Assembly: GCA_030609665.1 (NCBI GenBank)
Contig: JAUWBW010000053.1
Coordinates: 1 to 10,148, forward strand
Source of the DNA: Methanosarcinaceae archaeon
GTDB taxonomy: Archaea; Halobacteriota; Methanosarcinia; Methanosarcinales; Methanosarcinaceae
DNA: 10,148 bases
Direction: 5' to 3'
Shown one piece after another: positions 1 through 5,124 of the stretch (position 1 is its first letter; each line of letters begins with the position of its first letter). A program made the translations under genes and the position numbers. Under the pieces are notes generated by a model. The model had not been told where the DNA came from. It was given only the letters and a program-made list of their open reading frames with translations, and did no database searches.

Positions 1-458
1 ACAAACGAAGTGCACCCCAATGCAGTCCCCGAACCCGCAGCAAGAAACAACAGGTAGAACACTGCATTGGTTGGTAATGCCAGAACATGAAGTTCCGGCG
101 AGAACATATCCACACCTGTGATAAATATCATTCCCAAAAGAACCGCAAAAACAGTAGCAATAACAACAGCCGTGCTGAATATTCCACTCTTCCCACCATT
201 ATCATTTCCAGGAAAAAATCTTATTATCGAATGGTCCAGCCCCAACTTGGACAGAAGCACGATCAATGCCATCGAAGAGATCAATGCAGTTGCAATACCC
301 ACATCCTCTGCAGAATATAACTTTGCCGCCAACACCCAGAAAATGAAACCAAATCCAGCACTTGACGCAGATGTCAGCATAATGAACAGGGAATTTTTGA
401 ACAACGGATCGTGCAGGTGACGAACGACCTCGAATATATCAGGAATCTTTGGACACAT
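1..458 (-). CDS. Wzx-like polysaccharide/oligosaccharide flippase, N-terminal part
   Basis: Reading the minus strand from ATG at 458 gives 152 open residues that leave the window at position 1, so only the N-terminus is present. After a short amphipathic start (residues 1-22) come hydrophobic segments at about 24-47, 53-74, 92-116 and 126-148, with the pattern A-A-K-L-Y-S-A-E-D-V-G-I-A-T-A-L near residues 44-59. The AKxYSxEDVGxATAL pattern is typical of archaeal members of the polysaccharide_synt/MATE-like flippase superfamily, which move lipid-linked glycans across the cytoplasmic membrane. The start lies 10 nt after the wecB stop, with AGGGGT upstream as a weak ribosome site, so the two genes are probably cotranscribed. 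This fits export of a glycan containing the sugar made by WecB. The exact substrate cannot be read from the sequence. An in-frame TTG at 464 is an alternative start but is less likely. Confidence 0.85.
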   Translation of the reverse strand, partial: MCPKIPDIFEVVRHLHDPLFKNSLFIMLTSASSAGFGFIFWVLAAKLYSAEDVGIATALISSMALIVLLSKLGLDHSIIRFFPGNDNGGKSGIFSTAVVIATVFAVLLGMIFITGVDMFSPELHVLALPTNAVFYLLFLAAGSGTALGCTSF

Positions 459-468
459 AAACAAACCC

Positions 469-1539
469 CTATCCAATAATATTAATGATCCTTTCACTCG
501 CCGTTCCATCCCCGTAGAGATCCCCCCAATCATCCCGACATTCCACCATCTTCCGCACACCCTCAATGATCCTCTCACTATCACACCCCACCAACACATT
601 CGCCCCAACATCCACAGTCTCAGGCCTCTCCGTATTGTCCCGCAACGTCACACACCTAACACCCAGAATACACGCCTCCTCCTGCAATCCCCCACTGTCA
701 GTAAGAACACACCTTGCATCTCCCTCAAGTTGTAAAAACTCAGGATACCCCAGAGGCTCGATCATTCGCGTGCCGGATGGCACATCAAACCCGAACTCCG
801 AGATCATCTTTACAGTCCGAGGGTGCGCAGGGAATACAACAGGCATCCCGAACTCCTCATACACAAGCCTGAAACCATTAAGAATACCGCCAAGCTTCAC
901 AGGATCGTCCACATTCTCGGCACGATGTGCAGTGGCAAGAAAATATCCGCCCTCAGAAAGACCCAACCTCTCAAGCACATCCACCTTCTCTTTTGCAATC
1001 TCAAGATTCTGGTATACAGCATCCACGATCGTATTTCCTGTAACAAAGATCCGCTCATCATGGATGCCCTCATCCAGAAGATACTGGCGTGAGGTCTTAG
1101 TAGGTGCAAAAAGATAATCAGAAATATGGTCAGCTATCACCCTGTTTGTTTCCTCAGGCATCATGCGGTCGAAACTGCGCAACCCTGCTTCCACATGCCC
1201 GAGTCGGATGTGCAATTTTGATGCAGCCAGCGCACCCGCAAGCACAGTATTTGTATCACCCTGCACAAGTACCACATCAGGCACATCCCGCATCAGGATA
1301 TCCTCGATGCCAGCCAGCATCGTTGCAGTTTGCCGACCGTGGGTACTTGAACCAACATCCAAATTGTACCGCGCCGTCGGCAGGTTGAGTTCTTCAAAGA
1401 ACACACTGTCCATCTCGAAAGAATAATGCTGGCCTGTGTGGAGGATATAGTGATCAAGCCCACGTCTCTCACACTCGCGGATTATGGGGCTCATCTTAAT
1501 GATCTCAGGGCGTGTTCCGAGGATTATTGCGATCTTCAT
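469..1539 (-). CDS. wecB: Non-hydrolysing UDP-N-acetylglucosamine 2-epimerase
   Basis: This cytoplasmic enzyme interconverts UDP-GlcNAc and UDP-ManNAc, the precursor for ManNAc or ManNAcA units in surface glycans and glycoproteins. The 356 residues match the usual family length (about 350-380). Visible motifs in order are GTRPEIIK (8-15), HTGQH (34-38), QGDTNT (93-98, with D95), GHVEAGLRS (114-122, with E117), PEETNR (128-133), TAHRAEN (203-209, with H205), PAHPRT (237-242) and DSGGLQEEA (281-289). These include the counterparts of the catalytic Asp, Glu and His of E. coli WecB. The ATG at 1539 is supported by the GTRPE strand beginning at residue 8 and by a strong TATA box about 60 nt upstream; no Shine-Dalgarno sequence is visible. 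A flippase gene follows after 10 nt, so this is the first gene of a small surface-glycan operon. In archaea the gene is often accompanied by wecC; none is seen in the window. Confidence 0.96.
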   Translation of the reverse strand: MKIAIILGTRPEIIKMSPIIRECERRGLDHYILHTGQHYSFEMDSVFFEELNLPTARYNLDVGSSTHGRQTATMLAGIEDILMRDVPDVVLVQGDTNTVLAGALAASKLHIRLGHVEAGLRSFDRMMPEETNRVIADHISDYLFAPTKTSRQYLLDEGIHDERIFVTGNTIVDAVYQNLEIAKEKVDVLERLGLSEGGYFLATAHRAENVDDPVKLGGILNGFRLVYEEFGMPVVFPAHPRTVKMISEFGFDVPSGTRMIEPLGYPEFLQLEGDARCVLTDSGGLQEEACILGVRCVTLRDNTERPETVDVGANVLVGCDSERIIEGVRKMVECRDDWGDLYGDGTASERIINIIG

Positions 1540-1596
1540 TTTTTTGGGTCTGACATTGTTTCTTTAGAAATGATATTGGTGATAATTTGCGAGAGG

Positions 1597-1610
1597 TTAT
1601 ATAAATTTTT
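1597..1610 (-). promoter_or_regulatory. TATA box for wecB operon
   Basis: On the minus strand this reads AAAAATTTATATAA, an excellent archaeal TATA element preceded by a purine-rich A run that could serve as BRE. Placing the transcription start about 27 nt downstream gives roughly position 1574 and a 5' leader of about 35 nt. The position is inferred from spacing, not measured. Confidence 0.7.
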
Positions 1611-1798
1611 GGATAGATGTCGGTGCGGGGTTGCATAGTTGAATGTAAAAACAACATCACACGCGCAAAGTGTGGCGCATTTCACTAAAATACATGCAAA
1701 AGACAAAAATAGTAAACAAAGCGCAGCATACCCTTGAAAACCTCTAAAAAAGTTCATGAAACACAAGAAGTTCCTCCTGCAACGACACCATCCTCACA

Positions 1799-1808
1799 TT
1801 TATATAAA
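1799..1808 (+). promoter_or_regulatory. TATA box for the 119-residue orphan gene
   Basis: TTTATATAAA is a near-consensus archaeal TATA box. Its centre is about 31 nt before the ATG at 1835, which predicts a transcript starting only a few nucleotides before the start codon, that is, a leaderless or nearly leaderless mRNA. This is the main evidence that the downstream frame is a real gene. Confidence 0.7.
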
Positions 1809-1834
1809 CCTAGTCATATAATTTAACATCAACC

Positions 1835-2194
1835 ATGCCCCCCATAAAAGAAAAAACCAGAATAAACCTTTACGGCATCAAAGGTAAACACAACGTCCAT
1901 TCATGGAACGGACTCGCCATTCACTTCAAGAACAGCAGCAAGGTGAATAAGTGCGAGCGGTATGACACCTGCACATCAAACAAGAGATCATCTTCCTGCA
2001 TGTTCTCCATCAAACGATTCGATGCTGTCTACATGTTGGAATCCGAATTCAACGTAACAACGAGCATAGCCGAAAAACTGGTCACTACCCTATTTGACAT
2101 GGGCTCGGCTCATTCACTGCGCTGCTACCGCGAAGCCGGTGTCGGTGGTTTCGATGAAGGAACGCGCATGATCGTCTTTGACGAGGAATGGTGA
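1835..2194 (+). CDS. Orphan 119-residue protein of unknown function
   Basis: I do not recognise this protein. It has 119 residues, a basic N-terminal half rich in Lys, Arg and Ser, and an acidic C-terminus ending DEEW. Four cysteines are at 40, 46, 55 and 97; the first three lie in a Lys/Ser-rich stretch and could bind a metal, but the spacing does not match a zinc motif I know. No signal peptide or membrane segment is visible, so it is probably cytoplasmic. Residues 60-90 look like a helix-rich segment. Support for its being real comes from a strong TATA box about 31 nt upstream, a start codon right at the expected transcription start, and a frame open to a clean stop. It stands alone, divergent from wecB and followed by 458 nt of non-coding DNA, so context gives no functional hint. 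A lineage-specific or recently acquired gene is possible. Confidence 0.65.
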   Translation: MPPIKEKTRINLYGIKGKHNVHSWNGLAIHFKNSSKVNKCERYDTCTSNKRSSSCMFSIKRFDAVYMLESEFNVTTSIAEKLVTTLFDMGSAHSLRCYREAGVGGFDEGTRMIVFDEEW

Positions 2195-2270
2195 AGACGG
2201 AATACTTTCACTCCGCCTGGCTGATCTTTAATATCAACATATTCGTCATTGTGACTAACAAGGCACATGG

Positions 2271-2305
2271 TCGAGAAAATGCTCACTTCGTTCGCATTAA
2301 CTCGA
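2271..2305. repeat. Imperfect inverted repeat (12-nt arms, 11-nt loop)
   Basis: The left arm tcgagaaaatgc (2271-2282) pairs with the right arm gcattaactcga (2294-2305) at 10 of 12 positions, with only an inner AA/AA mismatch. The loop is 2283-2293. It starts 76 nt after the stop of the plus-strand orphan gene, so it could be a 3'-end structure of that transcript, part of a small RNA, or a protein-binding site. No U-tract follows directly. Confidence 0.7.
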
Positions 2306-2307
2306 AC

Positions 2308-2330
2308 TATATAATTCTATAAATTATATA
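2308..2330. repeat. Perfect AT-only inverted repeat (9-nt arms, 5-nt loop)
   Basis: TATATAATT (2308-2316) and AATTATATA (2322-2330) are exact reverse complements around CTATA. It begins two bases after the preceding hairpin. Because it is all A/T it can act as a TATA-like sequence in either direction, as an easily melted site, or as a weak transcription-end structure; the sequence does not decide between these. Confidence 0.7.
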
Positions 2331-2385
2331 CAATGAAAAAAGTGCCCTTGAAAACTGTAGCATTTTCTATCATCGGGCGGGCACA

Positions 2386-2395
2386 TTTTTATACA
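2386..2395 (+). promoter_or_regulatory. Possible plus-strand TATA box for an unidentified transcript
   Basis: TTTTTATACA follows CACA and is placed so that transcription would start near 2413-2420. An ATG at 2417 opens only a 16-codon frame, so a non-coding transcript would be the more likely product. A very similar box, CACATG followed by TTTTTATACATT, occurs at 4083-4100. Confidence 0.35.
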
Positions 2396-2568
2396 TTAAT
2401 ACCTGTCGGTAGTGCTATGAATTGTTTTTCATGGCAGGCCATGTCTAAAAAAGGGGTAGGCTTTTAAGTGGAAAGGCAATTGGATTTTCTCAGATGATAA
2501 TAGACCGCCTGTAATGCTGCGAGACTCGCTTATACGTTCGTACCTCACTCCTTTTCCCTCACTGAGCG

Positions 2569-2591
2569 GAAAAATGAACGAGCATGAGACT
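2569..2591 (+). repeat. 23-nt direct repeat, copy 1
   Basis: This copy shares 21 of 23 bases with 4239-4261, including a 16-base exact core (gaaaaatgaacgagca). It lies 61 nt beyond the stop codon of the minus-strand ATPase gene. With the other copy it brackets that gene in the same orientation. Confidence 0.75.
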
Positions 2592-2652
2592 GCTAATAAA
2601 TACTGTTGTTCCTTTGCCGAGTATAATGTTTCTCGTATCATGCGGCGGATCG

Positions 2653-4065
2653 TTAATCGAGATTGTATGGAACTTGATCTGTGAATATTAGTAGAAATAT
2701 CCATGCGGGAATACATAAGATATCCCTCTTCATCTCAAACAAGTTTTTGGTAACGATTACTCCAAAACCCAGATCCTGTGCATCCATGAAATAACGGAGA
2801 TTCTTGAAGTCGTGATCATAGATATTGTTCTGGTATTTCACTTCTAAAGGCACCACTTTTCCATTGATATCCAGCACAATGTCAACTTCATGCTTTTGCT
2901 TGTCAGTGAAATAGGAAATGTCCCTTACATCAGTGGATTGCCCGGATTCTTTTAAAGCAAGCAGGTTAGAATTTACCACAGATTCCACCAGTAATCCAAT
3001 ATTTTCATCTTTTATGCTACGGGTCTTAAGCAAGGCATTGCATAATCCCGAATCGATAACAAAGAGTTTGCGATTTGAGCGTATCCGTTTTTTCACGTTT
3101 TTTGAGAAAAGGGAAAGGCTTCCAATGAAATAGGTGGATTCCAGATAATAGACCATGTTAAGTACTGTATCAGTGCTGATGGAAAGTGCCTGTGCGATTC
3201 TATTGTGTGATGTGGTCTGGCAATTGTTTTGGGCGATATAAGTAAGTATATTTTCGAGATATTGGGGATTTTTTACTTTATAGAGTGTGGCAATATCACG
3301 GTATATGGTTTTTTCAACTACATCACTGATAAGAAGGTTCTGCCATGTGCGTATGTCCTTTGCAGAGTGATATTCGGGATAACCACCACTGAGTATGTAC
3401 TCATTGAAATACAGTACCAGTTCATTCTGGAATTTTGTCAGTTCAAAGATCGTATCATTTACATCAAGGTTGAAGATGTCCTTTTTGGAAAAAGGCTCAA
3501 GAAGGTCGCTTCGCCCTTTGAATTTGATAAAATCTCTGAAATTAAGCGGCATGATCTTCAGTTCGGTTATCCTGCCAACAAGAGATTCTTTTGAATATTT
3601 CAAAAGATGTGTTGCACTTGAACTGGTGACTATGAATTTTATGTTGTATTTGAGGTCATAGTATCTCTTAAGCCACAGTGTCCAGTCGGGAAGAAAATGT
3701 ATCTCGTCGATGAATACGTATAGTTTCTCAACCTCACGTATCGGTTTCTTGATAATTTTCTCCAGATATTCATCCATTATGGTCTTGAGCGGATCATCCA
3801 TCATCTTGACCAGTGGGTCATCCATTGATATGAACAATACATGCTCTTTTTTTATACCGGATCGTAACAGGTGGTCTATCAACTGGTACATGAGAGTCGT
3901 CTTTCCCACTCTTCTTGGACCGATGACCGCAGTAATACGCTCCTGGTCAAGCAATTCTATTAGTTGCTGTAATTCATCTCGTTGATATTCCTGCAGGAAT
4001 ATGGGGTCAACGCTACCGCTCATCCACCATTCATTTACTTCCGTGAGATATCCAACAGGTTCCAT
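2653..4065 (-). CDS. AAA_14/DUF4143-type archaeal ATPase
   Basis: This 470-residue protein belongs to the large family of AAA ATPases with a C-terminal DUF4143 domain (COG1373-like), common in archaea and bacteria and of largely unknown role. The ATPase part shows a Walker A motif GPRRVGKTT (49-57, K55), a Walker B motif LYVFIDEIH (115-123, D120/E121) and a sensor-like FIVTSSS (144-150). The DUF4143 part starts near residue 222, includes SGGYPE (226-231) and a winged-helix-like stretch around 286-312. It ends with a PD-(D/E)xK-like nuclease fold signature: E393/D395 in HEVDIVL and E408/K410 in PLEVKY. Relatives usually end soon after a W-[IL]-F-L-L motif; here it is at 455-459 and the frame runs 11 residues further. 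The ATG at 4065 lies 28 nt after a TATA box, indicating a leaderless mRNA. The gene is visibly more AT-rich than its neighbours and is bracketed by direct repeats, which suggests acquisition. No toxin-antitoxin partner is seen. Confidence 0.93.
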   Translation of the reverse strand: MEPVGYLTEVNEWWMSGSVDPIFLQEYQRDELQQLIELLDQERITAVIGPRRVGKTTLMYQLIDHLLRSGIKKEHVLFISMDDPLVKMMDDPLKTIMDEYLEKIIKKPIREVEKLYVFIDEIHFLPDWTLWLKRYYDLKYNIKFIVTSSSATHLLKYSKESLVGRITELKIMPLNFRDFIKFKGRSDLLEPFSKKDIFNLDVNDTIFELTKFQNELVLYFNEYILSGGYPEYHSAKDIRTWQNLLISDVVEKTIYRDIATLYKVKNPQYLENILTYIAQNNCQTTSHNRIAQALSISTDTVLNMVYYLESTYFIGSLSLFSKNVKKRIRSNRKLFVIDSGLCNALLKTRSIKDENIGLLVESVVNSNLLALKESGQSTDVRDISYFTDKQKHEVDIVLDINGKVVPLEVKYQNNIYDHDFKNLRYFMDAQDLGFGVIVTKNLFEMKRDILCIPAWIFLLIFTDQVPYNLD

Positions 4066-4088
4066 AAGGGGTAATATGATGCCACATG

Positions 4089-4096
4089 TTTTTATA
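4089..4096 (-). promoter_or_regulatory. TATA box for the ATPase gene
   Basis: On the minus strand this reads TATAAAAA. Its centre is about 28 nt before the ATG at 4065, the spacing expected for a leaderless transcript. The same bases read TTTTTATA on the plus strand, so the element could also fire in the other direction. Confidence 0.6.
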
Positions 4097-4238
4097 CATT
4101 TCGACTATAATCGATGAAATGATATACTTTTTATCGAGTGTACTGGATAGCTGTGTTTATCGACAGGGGTGGAGTCTTTTGTTGTGATTGTATTGCTTTG
4201 TGACACTACATACACCATACAGTGCGCTGTTTTTGAAC

Positions 4239-4261
4239 GAAAAATGAACGAGCACGAAACT
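4239..4261 (+). repeat. 23-nt direct repeat, copy 2
   Basis: This is the partner of the copy at 2569-2591, with differences only at the 17th and 20th bases. It starts right after the glycosylase stop codon in minus-strand terms (6 nt away). On the minus strand it contains a T5 run (CATTTTTC) and could contribute to transcript termination after that gene. Confidence 0.75.
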
Positions 4262-4266
4262 CCCCA

Positions 4267-5124
4267 TCACCCCCGCATCCTCCAACAATAATACAAATAC
4301 TCCTGCGCATACCCGCAATACTCTCCAAAATACCCGCGACCCCATTCACCCATCTTGTGATTGCTAAGTTTAACATCAACATCAACACCAACACCACCGC
4401 CAAAATATTCATCACCGGAATAATACTTCTCCACAACCTGCCTGACATGCGTATCCACAGGAAAAGATTCCATCTTATCAAGCGAGAACAAAAGAATGCA
4501 GTCCGCAACCTTCTCACCGATCCCCTCGATCTCAATCAATCGCGCCCTTGCGCCAAGGTAATCCATCTTGAACAACTCATCAAAGCAAAACTCCCCATCA
4601 GCCACCTGCTGCGCAGCCTTCTGTATCCTTCCGGCACGAAATCCAAGTTTGCACTCACATATATCCGATTCAGACGCATCTGCAAGAGATTTCGCATCAG
4701 GAAAACTATAATACCCCTCACCGATCTCATCACCAAACATCCGACTCAGCAATGAAATTCTTTTCTTGATAGTCGGAATGCTCGATGCCGTCGCGAGCAT
4801 ATATGATATCATACACTCCCACGGCTCCTGCCGGATAAGACGAAGCCCGCGATATCTCTGTATCGCCTCCCTGATGTAACGGTCTTTGTCAATACTGTCC
4901 AGTATATATGAGAGATCATCATCCAGCCTGAAATAAGAAGCAACGAACTCACGCGGCAGAGATGAATCCACAAGAACGGTGCCGCTTTCAATGTCATTTC
5001 TTGCGCGAATAACATTACCATTAACCACACCAACCCACCAGTCTCCCTCACGCTCCCACCTGAAGACCTGTCCACAATCAAGCGTGTGGTCAATATCTAT
5101 ATCGACATCCGAAAAACTATACAT
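4267..5124 (-). CDS. ogg: 8-oxoguanine DNA glycosylase/AP lyase, OGG1 type
   Basis: This base-excision-repair enzyme removes 8-oxoguanine and nicks the abasic site. Its 285 residues hold an OGG_N domain starting with CGQVFRW (17-23, including the Gly-Gln pair that lines the lesion pocket in human OGG1) and a helix-hairpin-helix domain. The motif IEGIGEKVADC (199-209) carries the catalytic lysine K205 and the pocket cysteine C209, and FPVDTH (221-226) carries the catalytic aspartate D224. The segment equal to human N149-R154 reads A-S-S-I-P-T (113-118), so the usual contacts to the cytosine opposite the lesion are missing. A Gly/Val/Asp-rich insert (about 242-251), coded by near-repeating triplets, precedes the final helix. 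The start overlaps the end of the upstream kinase gene by 8 nt, and no ribosome site is visible, which points to translational coupling. It is the last gene of the operon. Confidence 0.94.
   Translation of the reverse strand: MYSFSDVDIDIDHTLDCGQVFRWEREGDWWVGVVNGNVIRARNDIESGTVLVDSSLPREFVASYFRLDDDLSYILDSIDKDRYIREAIQRYRGLRLIRQEPWECMISYMLATASSIPTIKKRISLLSRMFGDEIGEGYYSFPDAKSLADASESDICECKLGFRAGRIQKAAQQVADGEFCFDELFKMDYLGARARLIEIEGIGEKVADCILLFSLDKMESFPVDTHVRQVVEKYYSGDEYFGGGVGVDVDVKLSNHKMGEWGRGYFGEYCGYAQEYLYYCWRMRG

Larger units (their letters stand above)
1540..1834. other. Intergenic region between divergent wecB and orphan gene
   Basis: This 295-nt spacer separates two divergently transcribed genes and holds a TATA box for each (about 1597-1610 minus, 1799-1808 plus). 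The remaining 190 nt in the middle are AT-rich with no gene I can support. A 76-codon minus-strand frame across it runs through the wecB TATA box and is probably not translated. Confidence 0.6.
2195..2652. other. 458-nt region without a convincing gene; hairpins, promoter-like box, repeat copy
   Basis: This stretch lies between the converging orphan gene and ATPase gene. It contains two consecutive inverted repeats (2271-2305 and 2308-2330), a plus-strand TATA-like box (2386-2395), a short GCGAG-A-CTCGC palindrome (2519-2529) and one copy of a 23-nt repeat (2569-2591). A 44-codon plus-strand frame at 2333-2467 (begins MKKVPLKTV) starts just after the second hairpin. It has no ribosome site and contains the promoter-like box, so I do not call it a gene. 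A 95-codon minus-strand frame overlaps the ATPase 3' end and also looks spurious. A small RNA or remains of an eroded element are the best explanations. Confidence 0.55.
4066..4266. other. Intergenic region between glycosylase 3' end and ATPase promoter
   Basis: These 201 nt contain the ATPase promoter at the right end and the second copy of the 23-nt repeat at the left end. The middle (about 4100-4238) shows no gene. A stretch aggggtggagtcttttgttgtg near 4165 weakly resembles aggggtaggcttttaagtgg near 2452, a hint that the two gaps flanking the ATPase gene share degenerate sequence. Confidence 0.5.

Noticed and set aside
118..420. A 100-codon plus-strand frame at the left edge
   Set aside because: It is the complement of the flippase gene, whose minus-strand reading has clear membrane segments and family motifs.
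1536..1766. A 76-codon minus-strand frame with a hydrophobic, Cys-rich N-terminal half whose stop overlaps the wecB start as ATGA
   Set aside because: It runs straight through the strong wecB TATA box and lacks a ribosome site. The ATGA overlap is tempting, but the promoter inside it makes translation unlikely.
1731..2353. The 11-mer cccttgaaaac at 1731-1741 and again at 2343-2353
   Set aside because: Several 11-base matches are expected by chance in a 10-kb window, and the flanks do not align.
2333..2467. A 44-codon plus-strand frame right after the A/T hairpin
   Set aside because: No ribosome site, no recognisable protein features, and a promoter-like box lies inside it. It could be a remnant, but coding cannot be supported.
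2490..2565. A possible C/D-box guide RNA (gatgataa ... ctga) in the gene-free stretch
   Set aside because: The C box has a mismatch, the distance to the D box is long and no convincing C'/D' pair is present.
2429..2716. A 95-codon minus-strand frame overlapping the end of the ATPase gene
   Set aside because: Composition is Arg/Ser-rich in the way of shadow frames, with no promoter or ribosome site; it contains a repeat copy in its middle.
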